Counted from the stretch's first letter, positions 7,891-17,200 are shown. The stretch: DNA of 64,000 nucleotides from Rhodothermales bacterium (GCA_958296045.1 CATQHT010000003.1:2602814-2666813); one strand, 5' to 3'. Program-made: numbers and translations. Notes: a model not told the origin generated them from the letters alone.

Positions 7891-8763
7891 TTACTGGGTA
7901 GGGCAGGGGCGGGTGAGGAGACGGTCGCCATCATGACGTGTCTCGATACAAGAGCCCGGCTCCCTAAAGGCTGTGACAAAGCGCGGCCTGGTAAACCGGA
8001 ATTGTTGTGCGCGATCGGTGAGGCAGGCGGGTCCAGAGGGCTGCATGCGATAGCGCATGGCGAGCGGGTCGTAGTTCCACATTTCCAGACGTAGGCCGCC
8101 ACCTTGTTGGGTAAGGCGCACATCGATAGCTTGGCCGTCGTAGTAGGAGGCCACAGCACTGATGACGGCGCCGCCGATGGCACCGCGCGGATCCTTTCGC
8201 TGGTGCGCGTCCGCCTCGAGCGTACGGCTTTCGGCAAGCGTGGCATCAAGGCGGTAGTCGGCTTCGAGCTCCCACGACTTCATGATATCCTGCAGGGTGC
8301 GGGGTACCTGGGAGCCGACCGAGTAGGCGGCAAAGGACGGGTACACGATGACGATGTCGTCTGGGCCGTATCCGTTACCTGTGAGGTCAATGATTTCCAG
8401 GCGGCTCACGGTGTCGGGCAAGGGGATAAGCAGCGCATGAAGGAACGAGTCGATCTGTGCTGAGCGCGTAAGCATGGCCACGGGCCGTGTGATCTGATCA
8501 AAGTCCTGGGCGCAGACAGAAAGCGCGCCCAGCGTCGCGGCGGCCAGTACCACGAGTGTGGCCAAGGTGGCGCGGCGCCACGCGGTAGAATGCAGCCGCG
8601 TTGGGTCTTCAGACCCGGCTAGGTGCGCAGCGCGGACGCGTGGGTGCCTCCGGGGCGGCGCCAGCCGGCAGGGATACGCTGTGTTGAAGGACTCATACAT
8701 GACAAGCATATAATAAGCACGTAAGTCAATGAAGTAACACTCCTCATACAACGATTTGAACAA
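7891..8763 (-). CDS. Exported protein of unknown function between virD4 and the pilus genes
   Basis: The open frame gives up to 290 residues. The first 60 look poorly coding and AT-rich, and several starts are possible (TTG 8763, ATG 8709, ATG 8700). A clear export signal lies at about residues 66-86 (ATLATLVVLAAATLGALSVC-AQDFDQ). The mature domain of about 200 residues has no motif I recognise. It contains LEIIDLTGNGYGPDDIVIVY and a Cys pair (GPACLTD, EPGSCIET). It lies 52 bases after the virD4 stop and 11 bases before the major pilin. It could be a pilus-specific or T4SS-linked periplasmic factor, but nothing in the sequence proves this. Confidence 0.55.
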   Translation of the reverse strand: MFKSLYEECYFIDLRAYYMLVMYESFNTAYPCRLAPPRRHPRVRAAHLAGSEDPTRLHSTAWRRATLATLVVLAAATLGALSVCAQDFDQITRPVAMLTRSAQIDSFLHALLIPLPDTVSRLEIIDLTGNGYGPDDIVIVYPSFAAYSVGSQVPRTLQDIMKSWELEADYRLDATLAESRTLEADAHQRKDPRGAIGGAVISAVASYYDGQAIDVRLTQQGGGLRLEMWNYDPLAMRYRMQPSGPACLTDRAQQFRFTRPRFVTAFREPGSCIETRHDGDRLLTRPCPTQ

Positions 8764-8815
8764 GGTTGTATGTGTGCGCGTGCGCAGTGGGGGCGGTGGC
8801 GCGGGTGCTGGGCGG

Positions 8816-10621
8816 CTACCCGGTGAAGTACGGGTTGGGGTCGAAGCGCCCCTTCAAGAGAGGGTCCTGGTAGTAGCGGATCTTGTCCGCCACCAGCGGC
8901 TGGTAGGGTCGGACCAGAAGCAGCTGCCGGTCTGGGTGGAGGCGCCGCAGCTCTTCGGGTCTGAGCAGGGGACGGCTGTCCTCGTTGTAGTCGCGGACCA
9001 GGCTGCGGCCTTCGCGTCGGCCTGAGCGGCGCACATGCCGCTGCCAGACGGTGGTCTGCCCCAACATGCGTGACACCTTTTCGCTGGTGAAGGGGTCTTG
9101 AATCGCAAAGGCCTGAATGACATCGCTGTTGGCCACAAAGCTCTCCCACTCGCCGCGGTACTCCCGCTTTAGCTGCGCCATATCCTGTAGGATGAGCCAG
9201 AGCGTGATGCCGTACCCGCCGCCTAGGGAGATGGCTTCGGTCATGATGGACATATAGCCCAGGTTGGCGAACTCGTCCAGAAGGAAGAGGATGCGCTCTT
9301 TGGGTCGCGCACGCTTGAGCAGGTTATGGGTGCATATGTGGTATGCGCACGCGATCATCAGCCGCAGCCAGGGCGCAAACGTGGCCAGGTGCTCCCGCGG
9401 CAGAATGAGGTATAGGCTGAGCGTATCTCGCGTCAAAGCCTCCAGCGCGAAGTCTGTCTGGCTCAGGGCGGTCCGCATACGTGGGCTGGCCAGAAAGTGC
9501 GTGTAGCTTTGCGCGGTGGAAAACACGGCACTACGTTCCCGGTCCGACTTTTGCAGTATGCGACCAGCCCCTTCGCGAACCTGCTCTACCTTGCTGTCTT
9601 CCATCTCCTTGAGCACGGCTTTGAGCGGTTCGGGTGCCAGCGTAAGCAGGCGCCGCACTTCGAGCAGGTTGCGCCGCGCAGGCTCAGCAATGCACGCTGC
9701 ATGCAGGATGAAGGCAAAGAGCAGTGCCCTGCCTTCCAGGATCCAATGAGAGTCGTGCCCGTGCCCGCGCCGGGACACGATCATGTCCGCCATCGTCATG
9801 GCGTTTTCGACGTAGTTGTCCCCGTCCAGGTCTATCAGGTCCATTGGGTTGAATCCTCGCGACGCGGACGGTGTGAGCGCAAACGGGTCGAGTGCCACGA
9901 CCTCCTGCTTGAGGACCTTGCGCCGGTAGCGGGCGGTGACAAAGAAGTTCTCTCCTTTGGGGTCGGTCACCACCAGACTGCCTGGATGGTTGAGTAGGTT
10001 GGGCAGGATGGAGCCCACGCCTTTGCCGCTGCGCGTAGCGGCGACGGTAAGGAGGTGGCCGCTGCCGTCGAAGCGCAGCATCTGGCCATTCAGCCTGCCC
10101 AAAAGCAGGCCGTGCGCCTTGCCTTGGAGCGCTGTTCCGTGCCCCCAGCGCGTGGAGCCGCGTGTGGCGCTGGCCACAGGGCGCAGCCGCGCCATCAGTG
10201 ACTGGGCGAGCACCATGGCGATGGTCGCGCCCGCTGCCAGGCAGGCCAAAAGGCCCAGGGCTTCTGGTAGGTCGCCGCTCCTTAATACGCGCGCCAGGGA
10301 CGTCACAAAGTGGAGCGGGCTGTACAGGGGTGCCGCGGACGTGATCCCAAAGACCGCCATTGCGCTCAGAGCCACTCTACGCCATGCGGGACGCACCATA
10401 AGGATTCCCAAGAGGGCCAAGCATGCCAGGCTGACGATGCGACGCGTGGCGGAGGCCACAAGGGGCAGCCCTGGAGGCGGACCCCACAAGAGTGCCAGAA
10501 GGGCGGTAGCCAGCGTCAGTGCCAGGGCGCTCCCCGCCAGGAAGGCTGCAAGGAGGTGGTACGTGCTCAGGTGCGGGGGCGCCGGCCACCCGTAGATCGG
10601 ACTACCGGTAGGGCGCTTCAA
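8816..10621 (-). CDS. virD4: Type IV secretion coupling protein VirD4/TraG
   Basis: About 601 residues if translation starts at TTG 10621, overlapping the end of virB10 by 20 bases. The open frame extends to 10909 but those residues are antisense-like. Hydrophobic segments come first (ATALLALLWGPPPGLPLVAS, then GILMVRPAW and a third near ALGLLACLAAGATIAMV). The Walker A is AATRSGKGVG at about residue 195, and LVVTDPKGENF follows. The Walker B is ILFLLDEFANLG. These are the hallmarks of VirD4/TraG hexameric ATPases that bring substrates to the type IV channel. No relaxase is visible nearby, so whether the substrate is DNA or protein is open. The start is uncertain because no ATG lies near the expected N-terminus. 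Confidence 0.9.
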   Translation of the reverse strand: MKRPTGSPIYGWPAPPHLSTYHLLAAFLAGSALALTLATALLALLWGPPPGLPLVASATRRIVSLACLALLGILMVRPAWRRVALSAMAVFGITSAAPLYSPLHFVTSLARVLRSGDLPEALGLLACLAAGATIAMVLAQSLMARLRPVASATRGSTRWGHGTALQGKAHGLLLGRLNGQMLRFDGSGHLLTVAATRSGKGVGSILPNLLNHPGSLVVTDPKGENFFVTARYRRKVLKQEVVALDPFALTPSASRGFNPMDLIDLDGDNYVENAMTMADMIVSRRGHGHDSHWILEGRALLFAFILHAACIAEPARRNLLEVRRLLTLAPEPLKAVLKEMEDSKVEQVREGAGRILQKSDRERSAVFSTAQSYTHFLASPRMRTALSQTDFALEALTRDTLSLYLILPREHLATFAPWLRLMIACAYHICTHNLLKRARPKERILFLLDEFANLGYMSIMTEAISLGGGYGITLWLILQDMAQLKREYRGEWESFVANSDVIQAFAIQDPFTSEKVSRMLGQTTVWQRHVRRSGRREGRSLVRDYNEDSRPLLRPEELRRLHPDRQLLLVRPYQPLVADKIRYYQDPLLKGRFDPNPYFTG

Positions 10622-11564
10622 AGTGCAGGTCCTCCGTGACGTAGACGAGAAACCGGTAGCCGGGCCGGACCGTGATGGTGGGGGGCCGCGTACGGCTTCG
10701 TTGCACCTGGTCGCTGGTGGCCCGCGAGAGCTCCAGCGCGAGCGCTGCCCCAGCCAAGCTGCCCGTCTGGGCGGTAGCAAGGTGGGCCGAACCGCCAAGC
10801 AAGGCCACCAGCGCAGTTCCTGCTGCGGACTTAAGGCGATGCCTGTTGACGCGATCCGCCAGCCCATGCTCCCCGGTGGACTCGATCGCGGGCAGGGCTG
10901 GCAGCACATGTGTCTGTCCGTCGGGAAACTCCATCCTGGTCCATGTCACCAGAAGGTGGTGTCCGCTGGCTGGCTGCATCGTACCTGTCAGACGCGTGCC
11001 GGCGGGGATCAGCACATGGCGTAGGCTGCGGCTGTCTGGCACCGGGCGCACTACGCGTGCTAAGACGGGTCCAGGGCGCGCGGAATGCAACGCGGTTTCC
11101 AGGGCGGCGTCGATGACCGTCGATTGCCGGACGGTGTAGCGCCGTTGGCCCTCGCCCGCGGCTGCTTCGTTAGCCTCGGGGGTTGGCATCTCGAAGGAGT
11201 GCACCAGTGGGCGGGACTGGCGGGCTTCGTCGTAGCGGGTACGCCTTTGTGCGTCGCGCGGCGGCCCCGGCGGCGCGCTGGTGGCTGCGCTTTGCCACGA
11301 AGCGCCCTGCGAGGGTTCTTGCGGCTCTGGGTCACCGCCCAGCGTGATCGGTGTCAGGCTTCGGTGGTCCGGCGCCTCCGGGATCGCCTCGTTGCGCGCT
11401 GGCGCGGGAGTGCGGCGGCTGCTGAAGAAGAGGACCAGAATTACGCCCGCCACCGTGAGCACGAGAGCCAGGATATTTTTGCGTGACAGGCGCGCGGGCT
11501 GCTGCGTGGGAGGATCCACAAAGTCTTCCTCCCCGGGCGCCTTTTTGGTGCGGAAAGGATTCAC
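10602..11564 (-). CDS. virB10: VirB10/TrbI channel protein
   Basis: A 320-residue protein. The cytoplasmic N-terminus is followed by one membrane segment at about residues 30-48 (ILALVLTVAGVILVLFFSS). A Pro-rich periplasmic linker follows, then the VirB10 beta-barrel domain (SLRHVLIPAGTRLTGTMQPA ... RTRPPTITVRPGYRFLVYVT). VirB10 spans inner and outer membrane and forms the core complex with VirB9 and VirB7. The start ATG overlaps the virB9 stop by 4 bases. The length is short of many VirB10 proteins (about 380-450) but close to TrbI-type versions. The family call is secure from the C-terminal domain. Confidence 0.9.
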   Translation of the reverse strand: MNPFRTKKAPGEEDFVDPPTQQPARLSRKNILALVLTVAGVILVLFFSSRRTPAPARNEAIPEAPDHRSLTPITLGGDPEPQEPSQGASWQSAATSAPPGPPRDAQRRTRYDEARQSRPLVHSFEMPTPEANEAAAGEGQRRYTVRQSTVIDAALETALHSARPGPVLARVVRPVPDSRSLRHVLIPAGTRLTGTMQPASGHHLLVTWTRMEFPDGQTHVLPALPAIESTGEHGLADRVNRHRLKSAAGTALVALLGGSAHLATAQTGSLAGAALALELSRATSDQVQRSRTRPPTITVRPGYRFLVYVTEDLHFEAPYR

Positions 11565-12472
11565 AGTCCGCGGTCTGGAAAGATGTGCAGCGACCGCTGC
11601 ACCTGGCGGGCCTTCTTGAAAAGTTGCTTGGGGGCACTGCGGCTCACCACCAGACGCGCGTAGTCAAACAGCCCGTCCACGACATAGAAGCCATGCCGAA
11701 AGACGTAGTTGACGATCCGCTCGCTGCCTTTGGCGCCGACACTCAACAGTGGTTGGTCTTGGCTCAATGCCATGGCTGGCACCTTGATATATACGCGTGC
11801 GCCGTCATCGAAAACGGCCAGGGGCTCCCACGGAAAGTCTTTATCTCTGCGCCACTGGTAGCGGTAGTTGAGGTCTCCGAGCCCGGTGTCGGTCATAAGG
11901 ACGTCGTGTTCGCGCGCGCTATTGCTAGGGTCAAGCGTCCGTACTCCGTCGGCTGGGTAGTAGTATCGGATGTGTCGCGTGTACTGGTTGAGCGGGTTGA
12001 ACCCGTCGCGCCCTTTGCCTTTGGGTGGGCTGTCGAGCGTGAGGTGATACACGCGGCGGTTGGTGGACAGCACCAAATTGGTGGTGAGGTCATAGCCAGT
12101 CGGCTTGACGGACACGAGCGGCGTGTTGGCTCCCTGGCCTGTGGCGGTGGGGTCAATCAGCCAGCGCCGGTCATCGCCGGCAATCATGCTGATAAGCTCT
12201 TCGCCGCCTTCCAGCTCCACGATGCAGGCGCGTAGCACGGTGCATGTTAGGACCGGCTGGTAGATGCCAAACGGGTAGATGAGCATGTCGGACAGGCGCA
12301 GCACCTCTGGGCGTCCACCATCTTTGAAGCGTTGCATCTGTGCGTCGATGGCTTGCTGGACGGGCTCACTGGCGTCAACGATAGTTTCGGTGGCGGGCTG
12401 CTGGGCTGCGGCCACCAGGGATAGGAGGGTGCCCATAATGAGGGCGCAGGTAAGAGATAACAGATGTTGCAC
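11561..12472 (-). CDS. virB9: VirB9/TrbG outer-membrane core protein
   Basis: A 303-residue protein with a signal peptide (residues 1-23, ending SLVAAA-QQPA). The TrbG/VirB9 pattern follows. The N-terminal domain reads YPFGIYQPVLTCTVLRACIV, LEGGEELISMIAGDDRRWLI and TNLVLSTNRRVYHLTL. The C-terminal lobe reads NYRYQWRRDKDFPWEPLAVF, DDGARVYIKVP and RHGFYVVDGLFDYARLVV. It packs with VirB10 in the outer ring of the secretion channel. It is now the first gene of this operon segment: upstream, where virB8 would be expected, there is accessory DNA instead. A new promoter in 12473-12750 would be needed, or the segment is silent. Confidence 0.9.
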   Translation of the reverse strand: MQHLLSLTCALIMGTLLSLVAAAQQPATETIVDASEPVQQAIDAQMQRFKDGGRPEVLRLSDMLIYPFGIYQPVLTCTVLRACIVELEGGEELISMIAGDDRRWLIDPTATGQGANTPLVSVKPTGYDLTTNLVLSTNRRVYHLTLDSPPKGKGRDGFNPLNQYTRHIRYYYPADGVRTLDPSNSAREHDVLMTDTGLGDLNYRYQWRRDKDFPWEPLAVFDDGARVYIKVPAMALSQDQPLLSVGAKGSERIVNYVFRHGFYVVDGLFDYARLVVSRSAPKQLFKKARQVQRSLHIFPDRGL

Positions 12473-13138
12473 GGCATCAGAAGGATGGTATTACGCCCCA
12501 GGATACGCGTCGTATGGCCTCGGGCCACACGTCGGATGGTACGATTTGGTTCGATGTGTCCCTCAGCAAGAGAAGATCGGATTCCATATAGGCCCTGCAT
12601 TGTCACGCCACCGCAGCAATGTCGGTGGGTGTATAGCTGCCCGTCGTGCAGCCGATGCGGGGTGCGTCTCCGATTCGTGCCGAGCCCCTCCGGGCCGCTG
12701 TAAACGAATGAGTTGCAGGCCGTGGTAAGCTACAGCCACTATGGAGGGAGAGACATTGTGCTAACGAACACGGCAGCGAAGGGCATTTCGGCTTCTGAGT
12801 AGCTGCTGTAGCTCTATCTGAATCTGGGAGCCATCCAGCACATCTCTAGTGCACCCACGTTGAGGCTCTCCCCAAGGATGGACACATGCCGCTGTGGTGA
12901 CCGTACGAATCAGCAGCTGACCACGCCACTGACCCCATGGCCGAGCCGAACTGAGAATACCGCACAGAGGCAGCTGAACGTTGCACCGCAGGATCCTGCG
13001 CCATGCCCCAACGCCAACGCAGGAATCGTTGGTTGCATTGCGGCCCAAGCTGGGCCAATCCGAACGGAGAGGGAAGCGGACAGGAACCTGGGGTTGCGGT
13101 GGAGCTAAAACCAAACCTATCAAGTGACAGCCGGCTCC
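12473..13138. other. Intergenic stretch with a remnant of a methyltransferase start
   Basis: No convincing gene. The left part (12473-12758) shows nothing I recognise and may hold the promoter for virB9-virB10-virD4. The right part contains the first copy of the direct repeat listed at 12759. At 12950 the repeat reads like the start of the methyltransferase gene (M-A-E-P-N-stop-E-Y-R-T), that is, a decayed copy of the N-terminus found intact at 13139. Short open frames on both strands here are not supported. Confidence 0.5.
12759..12985 (+). repeat. Diverged direct repeat, copy 1
   Basis: About 225 bases are repeated in the same orientation at 14628-14850, with roughly three quarters of positions alike by eye. 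Shared blocks include GCTAACGAACACGGCA, CCATCCAGCACATCT and CCACGCCACTGACCCCATGG. The two copies flank the methyltransferase-HNH gene. Each copy ends in a sequence resembling the first codons of that gene. Confidence 0.75.
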
Positions 13139-14578
13139 GTGGCCGTACCCAACTGGAAAAACCGCACGCTATATCACGCAGACAATCTGCATGTGCTTCG
13201 CAGCATGAACAGCGAGTCGGTAGACCTTATCGCTACAGACCCGCCCTTCAATAAGAGCAAGGACTTCCACTCTACGCCAGATAAGCTAGGCAAGGGGGCC
13301 TCGTTTCATGACCGCTGGAACTGGAAAGACCACGTGCACACGGACTGGGTCGAGCACCTGGAAGTGGAAATGCCAGCACTGATGGAAGCAATAGAGAGTG
13401 GGCTTAACGCACATTCTTCTGCCATGGGCGCCTATCTCTGCTATATGTCCGTCCGCCTGCTGGAAATGCATCGTGTGCTAAAGCCTACAGGAAGCATCTA
13501 TCTGCATTGTGATCCCACCGCTTCACATTACCTCAAAGCTTGTATGGACGCGATATTTGGCAGGAATCAGTTTCGTAATGAGATAATTTGGAGTTATCAG
13601 GGTACGGCCAACCCTAGGCGAACCTTCAAGCGCAAGCATGACAACATCTTGTTTTATGCCAAGGATTCCCGACTGAGCTATTTCAGTGACGCTGGCAGCT
13701 CGGAGCCGGTGAGTGACTTCTCAAAAAGCAAGTACACGCAAGAAGATGAGAGAGGCCGATTCAAGACGATCCGCCATCCTGATGGAACGATACATAAGCA
13801 GTACATAAGGGAGACGCAGCGAATGCGAGATGTATGGGAAATGCCTATCCTCAATGCCATGGCCAAGGAACGTACGGGCTATCCTACCCAGAAGCCTCTC
13901 AAGTTGTATGAACGAATGATAAGGGCGAGCTCCCAAGAAAACGATGTTGTGCTCGACCCCTTTGCGGGATGTGCCACTACTTGTATCGCCGCTGAAAGAC
14001 TGGGCAGACAATGGGTGGGCATTGATTTATGGGAAGGCGCCAAAGACATTGTAATCAGGCGAATGGAGCGGCAACGGACGCTGGTGGGCGCTAAATTGAA
14101 ACGTAAAGGCACCAGTAACGGAGAATTGTTTGGGGTCGATTTCGTTTTCACTAGTGAATTACCTACGCGAACAGACGATGGCAATACTGCGGCGATGGCA
14201 TTGCCACCCATGGTGAAGTTTGGCAAGAGGGCTTGGGAGCGCTTGTCACAGGGCGACATGCGTGCGCGTCTGCTTGAAGTGCAGCAGCATCCTGACGTTG
14301 CCGATCGTTACCTCTGTGCAGGCTGCGGCCGAACACTGGAGGCACCGTTTCTTGAGATGGATCACATCAGCCCTAAGGCTGCTGATGGCGTAGATACCAT
14401 TGACAATCGGATACTATTGTGTCGGCCCTGTAACCTGAAGAAGAAACACAGGTATGCGCTTAGTGGTCTGTGGGATGAGAACAAGGGTGACGGTTGGATG
14501 CAGGACGTGTCTGCGGTACAGCGAGCGTCCCGAATGGTGAAGAACCTCGTGAAGCAGGTACAGCACGATCTGCGATAG
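13139..14578 (+). CDS. Beta-class DNA methyltransferase fused to an HNH nuclease domain (paralogue 1)
   Basis: About 479 residues from GTG 13139 (an upstream GTG at 13124 is possible; the paralogue at 45994 supports the later one). Motif IV DPPF lies at residues 34-37 after a short N-terminus. The central recognition region spans about 155-240. Motif I (DPFAGCATTC) follows near 273, so the order is that of beta-class enzymes, likely N6-adenine or N4-cytosine. The C-terminus holds a zinc-binding HNH domain: CAGCGR, then EMDHISPKAADGVDTIDNR, then CRPCN, residues about 393-435. One chain thus has methylation and possible cleavage domains. No separate nuclease gene adjoins it. The flanking direct repeats suggest mobility. 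Confidence 0.85.
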   Translation: MAVPNWKNRTLYHADNLHVLRSMNSESVDLIATDPPFNKSKDFHSTPDKLGKGASFHDRWNWKDHVHTDWVEHLEVEMPALMEAIESGLNAHSSAMGAYLCYMSVRLLEMHRVLKPTGSIYLHCDPTASHYLKACMDAIFGRNQFRNEIIWSYQGTANPRRTFKRKHDNILFYAKDSRLSYFSDAGSSEPVSDFSKSKYTQEDERGRFKTIRHPDGTIHKQYIRETQRMRDVWEMPILNAMAKERTGYPTQKPLKLYERMIRASSQENDVVLDPFAGCATTCIAAERLGRQWVGIDLWEGAKDIVIRRMERQRTLVGAKLKRKGTSNGELFGVDFVFTSELPTRTDDGNTAAMALPPMVKFGKRAWERLSQGDMRARLLEVQQHPDVADRYLCAGCGRTLEAPFLEMDHISPKAADGVDTIDNRILLCRPCNLKKKHRYALSGLWDENKGDGWMQDVSAVQRASRMVKNLVKQVQHDLR

Positions 14579-14627
14579 GTGTCGGGGCTGTCGGACAGGG
14601 TGCAGGCAGCTGGCATTGGGGAGCTCG

Positions 14628-14850
14628 GTGCTAACGAACACGGCATCGAATAGCACGTTGACTTTTGGGTAGCTGGTGTAGTGTTACCTCGACCTGGGAT
14701 CCATCCAGCACATCTGTTGTTCGCCCATGTTGAGGTTCTCCCGAAGGATGAGGGTATGCAGCTGCGGTGACAGTATGAGTCAACTGATTACCACGCCACT
14801 GACCCCATGGCCGAGCCGAACTGGGAAAACCGCTCAGAGGCAAACGAAAG
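14628..14850 (+). repeat. Diverged direct repeat, copy 2
   Basis: Second copy of the repeat at 12759-12985, starting GCTAACGAACACGGCATCGA. Its end reads M-A-E-P-N-W-E-N-R-S-E in the + direction, close to the first residues of both methyltransferase-HNH proteins. It then runs straight into a transposase fragment, so the copy was cut by a later rearrangement. Confidence 0.75.
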
Positions 14851-15115
14851 CCCGGGCCCACTACCGGCTTCTGCCAAGCAAGCAGGCAGAAGTAACGCCC
14901 GAAAACATGCTGGCGTCGCATCGCAAACGTACCAATGAACGGATACGCAGTTCGGAGGCAGTACTCTGCATACAGGATACCACCAAGCTGAATTTCAGCA
15001 CGCGACCCGCGTGCGAAGACTTACAGGTCGTGGGTACCAATCAAACCAAGGCAACATCCCGTGGGATGCCTCTGCATGCCACATTGGTTACCACTACCGA
15101 TGGTCTACCTCTGTA
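14850..15115 (+). pseudogene. Fragment of the DruA-IS4 transposase
   Basis: The + strand encodes about 88 residues nearly identical to residues 348-437 of the transposase at 29657-31969: AHYRLLPSKQ, then CIQDTTKLNFSTRPACEDLQ, then RGMPLHATLVTTTDGLPL. Both ends are missing, so it is a dead internal piece. It includes only the first catalytic Asp (QDTT). It shows that a second copy of that element once sat here. Confidence 0.85.
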
Positions 15116-15147
15116 CTTCGATGAATTCGCGCGCCCAATCCGAGGCA

Positions 15148-15405
15148 AACTGGACGCCTGCGCGCGTACAAGGTGCACCTTGAGCAGGCGCAAGTCGGAA
15201 GGGACTCTTGGCGCATGTGGCGGACAAAGCGGTGGAGGGCGACCTGTGTGGCACGCTCGGGGGGCTGGGTGACCACCGGCTCTGATGAGGCACGCACCTC
15301 GCCCAACGCGTCTGCCTAAACGATGTAGCCATAATCGGGATAGCGACCATGAGGGTGCCAGCCAACATACCCGCAGCGCTTCGGATCAGTAGGAAACGCC
15401 AGAGC
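15148..15405 (-). pseudogene. 5' fragment of a second virB8/trbF gene
   Basis: On the minus strand this matches residues about 43-130 of the intact VirB8/TrbF at 36659-37369: LWRFLLIRSAAGMLAG, then DALGEVRASSE, then PPERATQVALHRFVRHMR. An in-frame TAG replaces the residue before ADALGEV, and a frameshift follows the HMR. The remaining half is at 20685-20984, on the same strand but on the wrong side for a simple insertion. The two pieces together cover almost the whole protein. Confidence 0.75.
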
Positions 15406-15445
15406 ATGGGCCGCCCGCTTCCTTCAGTGGGTCAATCACGAACAT

Positions 15446-15645
15446 TATCCCATTGGACTGGCGCTCATGCATCCCGCTGTGGTCTGTTACGGACTCGTCA
15501 AGACCGTGCAAACCGCCCAGCAGGCCGTGCTCAACAAGGCCTACGATTATCACCCTCAACGCTCCGTCAACGGACCACCCACGGCCGAAGTGTCGCCCAA
15601 ATCCGCCTGAATCAACAAGCCAATCGCGTACCCTGAAAACCAGGT
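15446..15645 (+). pseudogene. Transposase/integrase C-terminal fragment
   Basis: The + strand reads HPAVVCYGLVKTVQTAQQAV, then LNKAYDYHPQRSVNGPPTAE. This matches the C-terminal tail of IS3/IS481-type integrase-core transposases ('HPERFVNGPP'). It shifts frame after NGPPTAE and has no catalytic core. It adjoins the trbF fragment, so several elements have collapsed here. Family assignment is approximate. Confidence 0.6.
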
Positions 15646-15760
15646 ATCGCTGGCACCACGAGCGAACCTCACGCAACCCCAAGTGCAAGCCAGCCCAAAT
15701 ACAATCTTATGCCGATTTCAAAAAGTGAGTCATAATTGTTGATACATTCCGGCCATCCTA

Positions 15761-16948
15761 TCACCCTCTGTCTCCGTAATGATGTAGCAACCAGCGCTGC
15801 ATGGACGGGATGGGGAACTTGTACAACCCCTGGGTCTCGGTCAACACCCCGTTTCTTACAGCCTCACGAAATACCTCCATGGAGGAATCGCCCGGGAGTA
15901 CAACTTCCTGAAATGCACGCATGATGCGTCGCATATCCCAACCTGCACCACTCGGATACCGCTTAACGAGTGCCGCAAGCGCTATGCGATACGGGGGATA
16001 GATAGAAGAAACTCGCTGCGAATAGTACGCTTGCTTATCAGCTTTACCCCGTTCCATTACGGCTTCGGGGACCGTGTCGGGCATGAGGCTGCCGTGGCGC
16101 CTCAACCACCGCGCCGCCTCGGGCGCGAAGCAATGGATGTGTTGCGGCCATCCGTCTGTTTCTGCTGCAATGGTATCTATCCACCGATTGAGGGTGTGCA
16201 TTCGCACCTTGTGGCCTACCTCGCCGCCCTTTACGATCCAGTCGCGAATCACCTTGCGCTCGGCGATCGCATCCAGAACGCCAATGTTGTGCAGGCAGTC
16301 ACGAAACAGTCGAGACATCCCGAAACCACCCAGGACATCCGCGGAGTTGCCCAGCCCACCTGCAAGCAGCACCACAGGGCCGCCACAGGCGGCGTTGCGG
16401 ATGATGTCCAGCACATCCATGATCGCCGTACGCCTTTCGAGACTGGCCTTGTGTGCGGACAGGTTTTGGACCTCGTCCAGTGTCAGCAGCAGGTCCTTTG
16501 TCGAACTTGCGGTAAGCGAGCGCAGCACTTCGTCGGACGATGGACCTCGGTGCATTGCGGCCTCTCTGGCATGCTTTTCGCGTGTAAACTCTACGCCTTG
16601 CGAAACGCCAACCATTGCGGTACGGCCTGTGCTTAATACTGTGCGGTCCACGTACGCGGAACCATCCAGCGCCGCTGCCATGCGCCGTGGGTTATACATG
16701 CAGGCGATTTCGATGCGCTGGTGATCCCAAAGGCCGGTTTTTTCTGCCCGATCTGCGAACTCATGGAGTATGGCGGTTTTGCCTGCGCCGGGCGGCCCCT
16801 GGACCAAGAATATTGTTCCGCCGCGTTCTCTATGGGCGTCTTTCAGGATGTCGTAGAACTTGTTCCACAGCGCATCTCTGCCGTGGAAATACTTGGCCCT
16901 GCCGCCGTCCTGCGCAGCCCCCAGAGAAGCATTGGTGTTGTGAGTCAT
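15761..16948 (-). CDS. AAA/STAND-type ATPase, divergent from the ISP-like gene
   Basis: A 395-residue protein. FHGRD precedes the Walker A GPPGAGKT at residues 51-58, and the Walker B DLLLTLDEVQN lies at about 152-162. The hydrophobic strand plus DE and the following GGPVVLLAGGLGNS (a sensor-1-like region) fit the ORC/Cdc6-like or AAA_16 group. The C-terminal 150 residues look like a helical, winged-helix-like part (YPSGAGWDMRRIMRAFQEVV). An AGAGG-like site precedes the ATG. It is transcribed away from the ISP-like methylase 250 bases to the right. A joint defence or regulatory role is inferred from the shared intergenic region; I know of no established family with exactly this pairing. Confidence 0.75.
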   Translation of the reverse strand: MTHNTNASLGAAQDGGRAKYFHGRDALWNKFYDILKDAHRERGGTIFLVQGPPGAGKTAILHEFADRAEKTGLWDHQRIEIACMYNPRRMAAALDGSAYVDRTVLSTGRTAMVGVSQGVEFTREKHAREAAMHRGPSSDEVLRSLTASSTKDLLLTLDEVQNLSAHKASLERRTAIMDVLDIIRNAACGGPVVLLAGGLGNSADVLGGFGMSRLFRDCLHNIGVLDAIAERKVIRDWIVKGGEVGHKVRMHTLNRWIDTIAAETDGWPQHIHCFAPEAARWLRRHGSLMPDTVPEAVMERGKADKQAYYSQRVSSIYPPYRIALAALVKRYPSGAGWDMRRIMRAFQEVVLPGDSSMEVFREAVRNGVLTETQGLYKFPIPSMQRWLLHHYGDRG

Positions 16949-17200
16949 GACACACCTCTGATAGCTGTTTAGGCAAACGCCAGTGAGGCATCAGTGTTCG
17001 CTGAATCCTTTGCGCACGGGGCCATGTGCAGGGAAGTATGGCAACGAATGTCAATGCGGGAGCGTAACAGGCAGGGCATAAGGATGCAGGCCGTACCTGC
17101 AAAATCCGATCCAAGCTGGACACCCACTCCGATCTGCTGGAGGCTGCAAGATCTCCACGCACCTGCTTTTGCCCGGCTTGGCACGACTTAAGACGGACTG

